Shown: piece by piece, positions 16,027 through 25,307 of the stretch
Position numbering within the stretch: position 1 is the stretch's first letter
Layout of the letters: every line of letters starts with the position of its first letter
NCBI GenBank assembly: GCA_963799065.1
Contig: CAWCVJ010000001.1
Coordinates: 1,550,001 to 1,614,000 of the forward strand
Origin: JAJPHW01 sp963799065
Lineage (GTDB): Bacteria; Acidobacteriota; Terriglobia; Terriglobales; Acidobacteriaceae
Length of the DNA: 64,000 nucleotides
Reading direction: 5' to 3'
Made by a program: the position numbers and the translations under genes
Notes under the pieces: generated by a model
What the model saw: only the letters and a program-made list of their open reading frames with translations
The model's database searches: none
Told to the model about the DNA's origin: nothing

Positions 16027-16059
16027 GAGGCTGCGGATCGAGAATCGGTCCGCAGCCTC
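16027..16059 (+). terminator. strong hairpin after the stress gene
   Basis: An 11-bp perfect stem (GAGGCTGCGGA paired with TCCGCAGCCTC) around an 11-nt loop, 14 bp past the stop codon. There is no clear T-run, so it may act as an attenuator or 3' stabiliser rather than a classical terminator. Confidence 0.5.
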
Positions 16060-16110
16060 GGTGCCTCGAAAGAATTCCGCGTACTATCAAGACTAGGGAG
16101 AATACCGACA

Positions 16111-16284
16111 ATGGATACGGAAACAGCAAAACCAGAAAAAGAGACTGCGGCGAAAACAAAGAATCCGGTTTCGGCAGACTTGAACGACGCGGGCAACAAA
16201 GAGGCGGCGCACCGCATGGCCAACGTCCAGAAAAAGAAAAAGGCCCACAAGCGCAACATCCGCAGCTCGAACACTAACGGTTAG
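16111..16284 (+). CDS. small lysine-rich hydrophilic protein (57 aa)
   Basis: A 57-codon frame with an AGGGAG ribosome site 11 nt before the ATG. It starts with an acidic, Lys- and Thr-rich segment (METETAKPEKE-like). It ends in a strongly basic tail (NVQKKKKAHKRNIRSS) with no hydrophobic core, so it is likely disordered or nucleic-acid-binding. I recognise no family. It lies between the stress gene and dedA, downstream of the hairpin, so it may depend on its own promoter. Confidence 0.55.
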   Translation: MDTETAKPEKETAAKTKNPVSADLNDAGNKEAAHRMANVQKKKKAHKRNIRSSNTNG

Positions 16285-16359
16285 GATCGTGTGCAAGAGG
16301 GCGGCGAAGTTCCGAAGTATCGGCGGAGTTCCGCTCAATGCCGCTTCAAGGCCTGACCG

Positions 16360-16986
16360 TTAGGTTTGGCGAGCGACTCGATTTTGCAGGCGCGACCATA
16401 CAAACCACGCGCCTCCGGCGAGGAGAAATACTCCAATCAGCGCGTCGAATTTGTGGAAGTATTGACCCAGCGAGCGCCAGTTCTCGCCGAGCTTCATGCC
16501 GACGTAGGCCAAGCCAAAGCACCACGGCCATGAACCGAGAAACGTATAGACATGAAAGCGCAGGCGAGGCATGCGGGCAATGCCCGCGGGGAGCGCAATA
16601 AACGTTCTCACCACGGGTAACAGGCGGGCGATGAAAACGGCTAAATACCCTCGGCGCGCGAAGAATCCGTCGGCCCAATCGAGTTCATGCCGGCTCAGTA
16701 GAATCCAGCGGCCATATTTTTCGACCAGCGGACGCCCCCCGAAGAAGCCAATCTCGTAAGCGACCAGCGAACCCAGATTGCATCCGACCGCGCCCGCTGT
16801 GGCGACCCAAAGCAGATTGAATACACCTTCATGCACGAGGTATCCCGCAAAGGGCATGATCAATTCCGACGGCAACGGAATGCAGGCGGACTCAATCGCC
16901 ATGAGCAGCGCGACACCTCCGTATCCCATGGCGGCGATTAGTGATTTGATGAATACAAAAAGAACGGCCAGAATTTTTTCAGTCAT
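16360..16986 (-). CDS. DedA-family membrane protein
   Basis: A 208-residue polytopic inner-membrane protein of the DedA/VTT (SNARE-associated) family. Landmarks are the re-entrant ESACIPLPSELIMPFAGYL, the GSLVAYEIGFFGGRP segment and ARLLPVVRTFIALPAGIARM, with the conserved F/ARxxPxxRT element. DedA proteins are lipid scramblase- or transporter-like; some affect undecaprenyl-phosphate recycling and proton-motive force. The ATG at 16986 is chosen over a TTG codon 48 bp upstream. It has no close operon partner. Confidence 0.9.
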   Translation of the reverse strand: MTEKILAVLFVFIKSLIAAMGYGGVALLMAIESACIPLPSELIMPFAGYLVHEGVFNLLWVATAGAVGCNLGSLVAYEIGFFGGRPLVEKYGRWILLSRHELDWADGFFARRGYLAVFIARLLPVVRTFIALPAGIARMPRLRFHVYTFLGSWPWCFGLAYVGMKLGENWRSLGQYFHKFDALIGVFLLAGGAWFVWSRLQNRVARQT

Positions 16987-17073
16987 GAAAAGAAGTACAG
17001 GATCAGCGGGATGACGACCTTTTAATGATAACAAGATCGAAGCGAGACCGCGGGGTGCGGGCGATGAGTTCGC

Positions 17074-17298
17074 TTAAAAAGACCCGTCCTGGGTGAACGT
17101 GAATCCGGGAATGGAAGCGCCTTGAGCGCTCTTTACCACTTTCACCCTCGTCGTGGGGGCATCCGGCGCTGTCACCTCAGCGGGACGCAACACGGCATAT
17201 TGCGAGAAAGCTTCGCTATAAACCTTGGTGACGAGATAATCCTGCCCGTCTCCGTCTTTGCGCCACACTTGTCCGAGTTGAATCAATTTCACAGCCAT
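17074..17298 (-). CDS. conserved hypothetical protein (74 aa)
   Basis: A small soluble protein beginning with a VKLIQLGQVWRKDGDGQDYLV beta-type segment and ending FTFTQDGSF. The layout suggests a small SH3-like barrel, but I do not recognise a family. It sits alone between dedA and the copper ATPase on the same strand, with about 100 bp on the upstream side. No membrane segment or catalytic motif is seen. Confidence 0.55.
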   Translation of the reverse strand: MAVKLIQLGQVWRKDGDGQDYLVTKVYSEAFSQYAVLRPAEVTAPDAPTTRVKVVKSAQGASIPGFTFTQDGSF

Positions 17299-17397
17299 AG
17301 AGAGTTCAAGCGTAGGCTGACGGCATCCTCCGCGTCAATGGGAGACATGGTTCAGAAAGAGAACGGAAGGTCGTATTCCTGATATCCGAGCGTGGTC

Positions 17398-19890
17398 TTA
17401 GAGCTCGACATTCCGCAAGCGCAACGAATTCGTAATCACCGACACCGAACTCAGACTCATTGCCGCCGCCGCTAACACAGGACTCAACAGGATTCCCAAG
17501 AAGGGATACAGAACCCCCGCCGCAATCGGTACGCCCAGCAAGTTATAGATGAAAGCGAAGAAAAGATTCTGCCGGATGTTGGTCATCGTGGCTCTGCTGA
17601 GACGCCGCGCCCGCACGATGCCGGACAAGTCGCCACGAACGAGAGTGATTCCGCCGGTCTCTTTTGCGACATCTGCGCCCGTCCCCATCGCGATTCCTAC
17701 ATCGGCTTGCGCCAGCGCGGGGGCGTCATTTACGCCGTCCCCAGCCATGGCGACTTTGCGTCCTTCGGCTTGCAGCTTCTTGATTGCCGCGGCTTTCTGG
17801 TCGGGCAGTACTTCCGCCTGAAACTCGGCGATGCCCAGTTGCGCGGCCACCGCCTGAGCTGTGCTTCGGCTGTCTCCAGTGAGCATCACGATGCGCAAAC
17901 CTTCGGCGTGCAGCTCTTTCAACGCGATCGGAGTGGTGGGTCGAATCGCGTCGGCAACGCCGAGCAGGCCGGCAAGTTTGCCATCGATCGCCACCAGGAT
18001 GACAGTCTGTGCCTTCGATCGCATGTCACCCGCTTGCGTCCTCAGCGGACTCGTGTCGATCCGATTCCTCGCGAACAGCGCATCGTTTCCAGCAAGGAGT
18101 CTCTTTCCGTTAACCGTAGCGCTGAGCCCCAGTCCCGGCAGCGCAGCGAAGTCCGCAGGTTGCTCCAACGTCCATCCATTGGTCTTCGCCGCAGAGACAA
18201 TCGCGCTGGCCAGCGGATGTTCACTGGCCTGCTCGACGCTTGCCGCGAGCCGCACTAATTCGAATTCATCCACTCCCGGTGCCGCCACCACCGACTCCAA
18301 TTGCGGCTTACCCTCGGTCAACGTTCCCGTCTTATCGACGACCAGCGTATCGACCTTCTCGAGCAATTCAAGCGCTTCGGCATTACGGATCAACACCCCA
18401 GCCTGCGCCCCCCTCCCCGTTCCCACCATCACCGCAATCGGAGTCGCCAACCCCAACGCACAAGGACACGCAATGATCAGCACCGCAACCGCATTCACCA
18501 AGGCATGCGAAAAGTGCGGAGATGGCCCCAGCAAGTACCACGCGATAAAAGTCACCACGGCAACTGCAACCACGGCCGGAACGAAATAAGACGCCACTCG
18601 ATCCGCCACTCTCTGTACCGGAGCACGGCTGCGCTGCGCCTGCCCGACCATATGCACAATCTGCGCCAGCAGAGTGTCGCTGCCAACACGGTCGGCGCGC
18701 ATGATGAATGATCCTGTCTGGTTCAACGTTGCGCCGATGACCTTGCTGCCCGCCGATTTTTCAACCGGCATGGACTCGCCCGTGACCATCGCTTCATTCA
18801 CAGCACTGTTACCTTCGAGCACGCTTCCATCGACCGGAATTTTTTCGCCGGGGCGCACGCGCAGCTTGTCGCCGACGAGTACCTGATCAAGCGCGACGTC
18901 TTCTTCTTGCTCGCCGCGAATTCGCCGTGCCGTCTTCGGAGCCAAGTCAAGCAAAGCCCGCAGCGCCGAGCCCGTCCGGCTGCGTGCACGCAATTCAAGC
19001 ACCTGTCCTAACAGCACCAGCGTGATGATGCCCGCAGCGGCTTCGAAATAAACGGGCGGCGCGCCGCTCATCCCCGGCGCGCCGCTCATCCCCGGCGCGC
19101 CGCTCATCCCCGTTGATGACTCAGGCAACAGTTGCGGAAATAACATCGCAAACACACTGAACAGATACGCCGCACCGCTTCCCAGAGCGATCAGCGTAAA
19201 CATATTGGCCGAACGATTCACGATGGAGGCCCAGCCACGCTGAAAAAATGGCCATCCTGCCCACAGAACGACCGGCGTCGCCAGCGCAAATTCCAGCCAG
19301 CTCAGCGCTGGCGCCGACATCAGCGCACTCACCTGCGCCGACATTGCCGACATCGCAATGGCTAGCAGCGGAGCGGTCAGCACAACACTCACCCAGAATC
19401 GTCGCGTCATCGCGCGCAACTCTGGATTGTCTTCGGTTGCGACGACTGTGCGCGGTTCCAGCGCCATCCCACAGATGGGACAGGCTCCTGGCTCCGATCG
19501 TTCGATCTCAGGATGCATCGGGCAGGTATAAGTCACGGCGCTTGCAGTCAACGGCACATCGCGCTCCAGCGCCATGCCGCACTTAGGGCAGCTGCCCGCC
19601 TTTGTCTGGCTAACTCCGGGGCACATCGGGCAAACATATTTTCCGCCAGACGCATTCTCAGAGTTTGCAGGAACGACAACCGCAACCTGTGACGTGGGAA
19701 AAAGGTATTTTTCCGGCGCAGCCTGAAACTTGCTCTCGCAGCCCGTACAGCAAAAGAAATACTCTTTCCCCCCGTGCTCGGCATGGTGCTTTGCCGTGCT
19801 CGGGTTGACCATCATCCCGCACACGGGGTCCTTGACTCCGGACGAAATTGCCGGAACTGACGAAGCACCGATGTTCACCAATTCAGCCAT
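17398..19890 (-). CDS. copA: copper-type P1B ATPase with YHS and two heavy-metal-binding domains
   Basis: An ATP-driven transporter that exports Cu(I) or a similar metal across the inner membrane. From the N-terminus: a YHS domain (about 20-65, KDPVCGMMVNP and FFCCTGCESKF), two short His/Cys metal-binding modules (YVCPMCPG...CPKCGMALE and YTCPMHPE...CPICGMALE, about 85-150), six to eight membrane helices, the CPCALG ion motif (about 471), DKTGT phosphorylation site (about 518) and GDGVNDAP (about 718). It has no classical GMTCxxC N-terminal domain. The ATG at 19890 is preferred; a GTG four codons upstream is possible. It is divergent from the 75-residue gene at 20042. A perfect 18-bp triplicate (19058-19111) codes for a Gly-Ala-Pro-Met loop. 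Confidence 0.93.
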   Translation of the reverse strand: MAELVNIGASSVPAISSGVKDPVCGMMVNPSTAKHHAEHGGKEYFFCCTGCESKFQAAPEKYLFPTSQVAVVVPANSENASGGKYVCPMCPGVSQTKAGSCPKCGMALERDVPLTASAVTYTCPMHPEIERSEPGACPICGMALEPRTVVATEDNPELRAMTRRFWVSVVLTAPLLAIAMSAMSAQVSALMSAPALSWLEFALATPVVLWAGWPFFQRGWASIVNRSANMFTLIALGSGAAYLFSVFAMLFPQLLPESSTGMSGAPGMSGAPGMSGAPPVYFEAAAGIITLVLLGQVLELRARSRTGSALRALLDLAPKTARRIRGEQEEDVALDQVLVGDKLRVRPGEKIPVDGSVLEGNSAVNEAMVTGESMPVEKSAGSKVIGATLNQTGSFIMRADRVGSDTLLAQIVHMVGQAQRSRAPVQRVADRVASYFVPAVVAVAVVTFIAWYLLGPSPHFSHALVNAVAVLIIACPCALGLATPIAVMVGTGRGAQAGVLIRNAEALELLEKVDTLVVDKTGTLTEGKPQLESVVAAPGVDEFELVRLAASVEQASEHPLASAIVSAAKTNGWTLEQPADFAALPGLGLSATVNGKRLLAGNDALFARNRIDTSPLRTQAGDMRSKAQTVILVAIDGKLAGLLGVADAIRPTTPIALKELHAEGLRIVMLTGDSRSTAQAVAAQLGIAEFQAEVLPDQKAAAIKKLQAEGRKVAMAGDGVNDAPALAQADVGIAMGTGADVAKETGGITLVRGDLSGIVRARRLSRATMTNIRQNLFFAFIYNLLGVPIAAGVLYPFLGILLSPVLAAAAMSLSSVSVITNSLRLRNVEL
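19058..19111 (-). repeat. three perfect 18-bp tandem repeats inside the copper ATPase
   Basis: Unit GGCGCGCCGCTCATCCCC on the plus strand, three exact copies. In the protein it gives a repeated MSGAPG hexapeptide in the loop between two membrane helices. The exactness suggests recent slippage and probable length variation between strains. Confidence 0.85.
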
Positions 19891-20041
19891 AATTACACTC
19901 ACTCAATCATCCCGACCGTAGCCGTTCTTCAGGCGGGGGAGGGATCTGGCGTGTCGCGATAATGGTGTTAGATTCTGCACCCAAACGTAACGATTGTTAT
20001 ATCTTAGAATTAGAAGAAGAAGTGCTGGAGGATTTCATTCG

Positions 20042-20269
20042 ATGACGCAGATGGAAGTCGCTTACCACTACAGCAATGCTCCCACCGAGGCCGAAATGCG
20101 CGCTTTGGATGGGATGAGGGAAGTCTATGGCGTGCGGCGGGTTCGCTTTGACGAAGTCAAGAGAATTGTTCGAGTGGAGTATGACGCGTCGCGCTTTAAG
20201 GAACCAGTCATGCTTGCATTACTCCGTCGCGCCGGGATCAATGTCGGAGAAAAAATCGCTTCCGCGTAA
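20042..20269 (+). CDS. 75-residue HMA-like protein without the Cys pair, divergent from copA
   Basis: A small protein whose order (VAYHYSNAPTEAEMRALDGM, then GVRRVRFDEVKRIVRVEYDA, then a helix LALLRRAGINV) resembles a heavy-metal-associated ferredoxin-like fold. The CxxC metal pair is absent. A CTGGAGG ribosome site precedes the ATG by 11 nt, which rules out an upstream start. It is divergent from the copper ATPase with a 151-bp gap. Its position suggests a role in metal homeostasis, but lacking the Cys pair it cannot bind Cu(I) as a classical chaperone would. Confidence 0.65.
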   Translation: MTQMEVAYHYSNAPTEAEMRALDGMREVYGVRRVRFDEVKRIVRVEYDASRFKEPVMLALLRRAGINVGEKIASA

Positions 20270-20543
20270 TCGAGAGGGAAGAAACCCGAACCCGGAGGGG
20301 TACTCGGGGGAGGGTTCCGGGTCCGGACCAACTAACGGAGATGCAAGGGGCGCTCAAGAAAACCTCTGGCCGAAGTTGCTCTCGAGAACGCCCCGTTGCG
20401 CGCCACTTCGTCTGCTGAATTAAGAAGCACCCGAAACTCCAACCCACCCTCGATTGAAAACAAAGGCTTTGCAGGTTCACGTCAAGGTAGAAATTGCCAG
20501 ACGAATGCAAGATTTACCAAGCAGAAATCCCCTGTGAGAATTT

Positions 20544-20583
20544 CCTCTGTGATCCCTCAGTGACCTCTGTGCTAAAGGTTTGG
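20544..20583 (+). repeat. 40-bp intergenic repeat, copy 1
   Basis: Begins CCTCTGTGATCCCTCAGTGA and differs from copy 2 (20668-20707) at only a few positions. A looser relative occurs near 44747-44800. The family is rich in CTCTGTG and looks like dispersed intergenic repeat material. Confidence 0.7.
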
Positions 20584-20667
20584 CCTCGGCTGGCAGTGCT
20601 GGCAAGGTCAGGACAGAAATTGACGCGTAATCCTGCCAGGCCACTCCTCAGGCCACTCCTCGGTGAT

Positions 20668-20707
20668 CCTCTGTGATACCTCAGTGACCTCTGTGTTGAA
20701 GGCTTGG
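20668..20707 (+). repeat. 40-bp intergenic repeat, copy 2
   Basis: Begins CCTCTGTGATACCTCAGTGA. It is aligned with copy 1 at a period of 124 bp. It lies 87 bp before the first tRNA-Arg gene. Confidence 0.7.
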
Positions 20708-20793
20708 ATTTTTGGACTGCGCGAAGTCCCGCCCACAAATTGACGCATCCAGCCGCCTCCGATAGGATGAAAAGACTGCCAGCGAAACCCTTT

Positions 20794-20870
20794 GCGCCCG
20801 TAGCTCAGCTGGATAGAGCGAACGGCTACGAACCGTTAGGTCGGGAGTTCGAATCTCTCCGGGCGCACCA
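20794..20870 (+). tRNA. tRNA-Arg (anticodon ACG)
   Basis: A complete 77-nt cloverleaf including an encoded CCA. The acceptor stem pairs GCGCCCG with CGGGCGC; the D-arm is TAGCTCAGCTGGATAGAGC; the anticodon loop CTACGAA gives ACG (20828-20830); the T-arm contains GTTCGAATC. The A34 is presumably converted to inosine by TadA to read CGN codons. Confidence 0.95.
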
Positions 20871-20950
20871 TCACTTACTCAACCCCCACGTTTCTGCCAG
20901 CCGCAAAAACGTGCTACTCTCCTAGAAACTTCGACGAAAGTCCTCACCTC

Positions 20951-21027
20951 GGACCCGTAGCTCAACTGGATAGAGCACTGCGCTTCGAACGCAGGGGTTG
21001 GGAGTTCAAGTCTCTCCGGGTCCACCA
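20951..21027 (+). tRNA. tRNA-Arg (anticodon TCG)
   Basis: A 77-nt cloverleaf with encoded CCA. The acceptor stem pairs GGACCCG with CGGGTCC; the D-arm is TAGCTCAACTGGATAGAGC; the anticodon loop CTTCGAA gives TCG (20985-20987), reading CGA/CGG. It lies 80 bp after the other tRNA-Arg, so the two may share a transcript. Confidence 0.95.
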
Positions 21028-21032
21028 TCGTT

Positions 21033-24000
21033 CTACTGCACGTTGAGAGTGAATGTTACCGAATGCGACAGCGACCCGCTGCTGGCCGTAACGGTTACCG
21101 TTGACATACCTATCGGCGTAGGGGGTGGCGGAGTGTTGTTCGATCCGCTGCTACTTCCCCCACCGCCACAACCAGGCATAGCTAAAAGTAGAGCGAGCAG
21201 TGCGACATTCAACACCCGCATCCCTGGCCTTCGTCGGAACCTCAACAACACGCATCCTGCCATCAGGCCGCCGAACGCAGTCAACAGCGGGAACGAGTCG
21301 CGATGCATCTGCGCCGCCGTGCCTGCGGTCGTCGTGACGGTCAACGTCGTAGCGCCACTGCCATTGACTGCGGCTGGCAAGAAACTGCAACTGGCGCCGG
21401 CAGGCAGGCCGCTGCATGAAGTCGCCGCAAAATTTACGGCTCCGGTAAAGCCATCGAGTGCACTTATCGTCAGGCTTAAGGTTCCCGTCGCGCCAGGAGC
21501 CGTGACATTGATCAAATTCGTCGCTTCGGTAAGGGAAAAATCGGCCTGCACCGTGGCATCCCGGAGCCGGTCAATCCCACATAGTTCGCATCGCCGCTGT
21601 AGACCGCATTGAGTGAGTACGATCCCGCCGCTAAACTGCTGTCGCTGTATGAAGCCGTGGCAGACGCTCCGGTCAAAATCAAATCGGAGGCCGGGTTGAT
21701 GATTGCGCTCGTACCGGACACTCCGATCGGAGTTCCAACCGGGGGCCCTTAACATAAAACGTAACCGTGTCGCTGGGCGGATTACCCCCGCTGTTAGTGT
21801 TGACCGTCGCGGTCAGCATGACTACGCTGATTCCTGCGTGGAACCTACCGTCACAGACGGCGACCTGCGTAATTGAACGGGCCTGGCGACGAGGTCCAGC
21901 GCTAAAGCTGGGGTCTCCACGTGATGCGGCGGTTAAAGATGGCTACTCGCCGAAAAATTGAAAATGCCTAGAGGCGGCGCGAAGCCCTGACTGTTCAGCG
22001 AGTCGGGGCCTGTACAAAGCTCGTGCCATCGATGAAGTGAAAGCTGCCGTAGCGACGCCTTGGCCGAGAATCCGGCAACATCCGCGCGTGGATAGAAAAT
22101 GTTCCGTAAACTCCGCCGCTGAACGGAATTCCACGCGAGGATGACGGTAACCAGGGAAAGACGTGGCGTTCTCTAGCGTGTCCAGAACTGCGATGGGGCC
22201 CGAGTCGCTCGACGCGAACGTTGTGTCACCCGCGTAGTGCGCTGTGACTTGGTAGTTTCCGCCCGGCAAAGCTGCGGTAGTTGAAATCACAGAGCCGCCG
22301 CTCAAGGGAAAGAGCTGCACTTGGTACGAACTGCTATACGGCCCGCCTTGAAGGACCAGATTGCCAGTCGGCGGGCCGCCGCTGTTCGGCGTTACGGTCG
22401 CATTCACGCTAACCGGGGTGCCATGTGTAATATTGTTGACGTTCCCCAAGGTAAGCGTGGTGGTGGTCGCATTAAAAGTGATCGAGTTCCATTTATTGAC
22501 TAAGTTCGTAACGTTGACTGAACTGCCCGCGGCAAGTCATAGCCGACGGTCGCGTGTAACCAGCGGAAGACCTAAGCCGTCAAGGCAGGTCGCTGCGATG
22601 ATTCGGTCGGGCATGTCGTGGAACAACGTTAGGTGCTCGACGTATTGTAAAGCGTCAGCTATCGCCTGCTTCCAAGGGATAAAGAATGTATCCGGCATGG
22701 CCTCGGCGCCCACCATTGGCACTGTCCACTAGTGCCATAATTCCTGGAAAAGAGGGCGCGGACGCGGAGGCGCCACCGACGGCATAGAGGTAAATGTATC
22801 CCTGCGCATCGGGCTCGCACGACCCTTCCAGGCAAAAAAAGTGATGAGCAGCCCTGAATTTGGGTCAGCGAGCGCGGAACGAAGTCGCGCCAGCATCGTT
22901 AGGCACTCAACGCCAGATTGCCAGGAAGGTTTGGCAAAGTATCGGCTGGCGCTTCCGATCCCGCAGCGATGTTCGGCTGATAACCGACCAGGCAATTGCC
23001 GGCCTCACAGCTCTCATTCCAAACATCTCTGGAATATAGGAGAGAGCCGACTCAAGTCCCGATTGACTGTTGGTCGAATTTTAGTACTTTCCGTTGTCCC
23101 CGCCTTCGTTAAACATGGTGCCGCCCAAGGCGACGGTGTAGGGCGTTGAGGCCAAAGCATTGACCGAGAGAGGACCGGTTGCGATCGTCTCAAAGTCCGG
23201 CGAGTCACAGCCTTCAGCACCCGAGTCTCCGCTCGACACGAAATAAGTTATGCCTTGGGCGGCAGCTGTTCGGCTTTCATAGGATGTAACCTCAGCAAGG
23301 AAGATATCGCGGTTCCGAAATTACGTATACATCGCGAGCTTTCGCGATGAAGCATCTAAATCAATACGTCCGTCTTGGCGGAGCCGATGCAATTCCTTCG
23401 AGTTTTCCAGATGCCACCAGAGAATCGTCCAGCGTGGCCTCTACTTCATCGGCCCCGCCCAAATCGCAGGATAGGGGCCGTTGAAGACACTGCGGAAAGT
23501 CAGGAAAACCATCGACAAAGATGCCATTAAAATCGGTTACGTCGCTTCCGCCGCTCCAGGGATCGCTCCGTGCGACGACCCCAATGGTGATTCCTGCGCC
23601 GTAGATGCCCGATTGGAAAGCTGAGTTCATGCTGAAAATTTCCCAGAAATCCGCTGGGCCCAAGCCGTAATGTACCGGCGGCCCCGTAAACGTAACTTCC
23701 GGTCTTCCGTTCTTCCCAACCACATTTCGCTTGAATTTTCTGGCGAGCCTCGGAGATATCTTCTTCCGTGAAGTGGGTAAAGTCTGAACCCCGCGACAAC
23801 CCGAGCAGGCTGCGGCGCGGCTTCTTCGCCCCGCCGCCATTGCCCAATGCTCTCTGCCATTCACCGAGTATTTATGAATCGCGGTGTGAAACGCTTCTTT
23901 CACCTGGGCTGCCGTACCCGAGAACTCTATGAGGTTGCGTCCTTTTGCGACGCGCCCGATTTCAATCCATTCATGAAAGCCACGAAGTGAACTTCCTTCG

Positions 24001-24341
24001 GCTTCTCAGGAGGCAAATCGCGAAGTTTCCGGCTTCAACAAGCGGTGGTACGACGCGGAGCGCCGATCCTGCTGGTTATCCAGCAGTGTGCGTAGCGAGT
24101 GTTCCTGCTCCGCGCTGCGTTTAAGCACCAACAACATGCGTTGCATGGGCAAATCTTGCGGAGCTTCACCCAGATCGTAGAGCGAACTCGCCAGGGGATG
24201 CACGTTGCCACGCAGAGTAACCAGGTTGGTCTCATCCACGGGCTGCGTAATCAGAACGGAAGGAATTTCCTGGCTGAATTCGAAACGTCATGGCAAAGCG
24301 AGGGCGATGAGCAGGCACATTCCTACTGCACGAGCTTTCAT
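21033..24341 (-). pseudogene. decayed S53 (sedolisin/kumamolisin) protease with Ig-like repeats
   Basis: Remains of a long secreted peptidase. From 24341 a signal-like start (KARAVGMCLLIALALP) meets an in-frame TGA. The pro-kumamolisin domain (DETNLVTLRGNVHPLA, 24006-24239) and its second part (EAFHTAIHKYSVNGREH, 23903 on) lie in different frames. Catalytic-domain pieces follow: PADFWEIF and AGITIGVVARSDP near 23700-23560, an SGDSGAEGC segment near 23230, and YAVGGASASAP near 22790, where the usual GTS catalytic motif reads GAS. The C-terminal part carries Ig-like repeats (21943-22449 and 21512-21755) and a hydrophobic RFRRRPGMRVL segment. At least four frame changes or stops make a full-length product impossible. 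Confidence 0.8.
22537..22722 (-). pseudogene. PIN-domain (VapC-like) C-terminal fragment inside the S53 remnant
   Basis: A 61-codon open stretch ends LFHDMPDRIIAATCLDGLGLPLVTRDRRL, which is the C-terminal acidic-site region of VapC-type PIN ribonucleases (MPDRIIAA and VTRDRRL). The N-terminal half with the first catalytic Asp is absent. It lies exactly between the catalytic-domain and Ig-repeat remnants of the protease, so it was brought in by recombination. It is probably inactive and has no antitoxin partner. Confidence 0.6.
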
Positions 24342-24579
24342 TGAGAAGTCCTTGTGCATGGCCACCACCCCCTCAAGCGACGGCCATGGATGAATTTGGT
24401 TTTGTCTAAAGCGCGGGGCTCAACAACTTGCTCACTTGGCTGAAATAATACTTGAAACGCTATGGCGCCGGAAAGGAGAAAGACAACTGGCGCCAATTCG
24501 CCTCCACCCTACAGCAAACCCCCGATGGCACATCGGATTCGCCCCCGCGCTGAATCCCTTAATCCGACTTTGCCTGTTC

Positions 24580-24585
24580 TATAAT
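24580..24585 (+). promoter_or_regulatory. -10 element of the Tol-Pal operon
   Basis: A perfect TATAAT 14 bp before the tolQ ATG, with no good -35. The predicted leader is about 8 nt and no ribosome site is visible, so tolQ may be translated from a nearly leaderless message. Confidence 0.5.
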
Positions 24586-24599
24586 CCTTTTACGCATTT

Positions 24600-25307
24600 A
24601 TGCCAATTCCTTCCCTGCTTTTCGCGCTGATTATAGGCGGCGAAATCGGCGATCTTATCGGTGAGACCGGGCCGGTCGCCAAATTCGTTCTGCTTCTGCT
24701 GCTGGCGTTTAGCGTGCTGTCGTGGGCGGTGATTCTCTCCAAGTGGAGCATCCTTCGCCGCGCCAAAGTTCAAAGCGGACGCTTCCTGCGCGCCTTCCGC
24801 CGTGCCCAGCGACTGCAAGATGTAGCCGCCGTCGCCGATCAATTTCGTCCCAGCCCTCTGGTCGGATTGTTCGAGCGCGGCTTTGAAGAATTTCGCAAGA
24901 ATCCCAGCAGCATCGCCATGCAGCGCGCCATGCAAATTGCCAACTCAGAAGAACTGACCCGCTTCGAACGCAATCTTCCCTGGCTCGCCATCACCGGTGC
25001 CGTCACCCCCTTCATCGGACTCTTCGGCACCGTCTGGGGCATCATCGACGCTTTTCACGGACTCGGCACCACCGGCGGCGCAACTCTGCGTGCGGTCGCT
25101 CCCGGTATTTCCGAAGCTCTCATCACCACCGCCGCCGGACTCGCCGCCGCGATCCCAGCCGTCATCGCGTACAACTTGATCGGCGCGTCCATTCGAGACT
25201 TCGCCGCGCGCGGCGACGACTTCGCACTCGAAATGTTGAACGCCTTCGAACGCGGTCAAGCACAAAGCGCGCAACAAATTGCCGAAGCCCCCGGAGTACG
25301 CCGCTAA
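24600..25307 (+). CDS. tolQ: TolQ proton channel subunit
   Basis: A 235-residue inner-membrane protein of the MotA/TolQ/ExbB family that forms the proton-driven motor of the Tol-Pal system with TolR. Membrane segments lie at about 22-45, 135-158 and 170-195. The channel-lining elements are GAVTPFIGLFGTVWGIIDAF and ALITTAAGLAAAIPAVIAYN, with the conserved Thr and Pro. It heads the cluster tolQ-tolR-tolA-tolB-pal-cpoB in the same order as in E. coli. Its stop overlaps the tolR start. Confidence 0.93.
   Translation: MPIPSLLFALIIGGEIGDLIGETGPVAKFVLLLLLAFSVLSWAVILSKWSILRRAKVQSGRFLRAFRRAQRLQDVAAVADQFRPSPLVGLFERGFEEFRKNPSSIAMQRAMQIANSEELTRFERNLPWLAITGAVTPFIGLFGTVWGIIDAFHGLGTTGGATLRAVAPGISEALITTAAGLAAAIPAVIAYNLIGASIRDFAARGDDFALEMLNAFERGQAQSAQQIAEAPGVRR

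Larger units (their letters stand above)
20270..20793. other. gene-poor stretch with short repeats before two tRNA genes
   Basis: 524 bp with no supported coding frame. It holds a weak 7-bp GC inverted repeat (ACCCGGA/TCCGGGT, 20290-20322), two copies of a 40-bp repeat, a short GGCCACTCCTC duplication near 20640, and a second pair of related segments around AAATTGACGC. No IS or phage gene is seen. Confidence 0.6.

Noticed and set aside
19058..19111. CRISPR-like direct repeats
   Set aside because: The three units are contiguous with no spacers and lie in frame within a membrane protein gene.
20794..21027. tRNA-flanking attachment site for an integrated element
   Set aside because: No integrase and no repeated tRNA 3' end were found near either tRNA-Arg; the nearby decayed protease is a chromosomal-type gene.
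24431..24446. GCTCA-containing stretch in the tolQ upstream region
   Set aside because: The left half does not match TGAGC (two or more mismatches), so it was not counted among the regulator sites.
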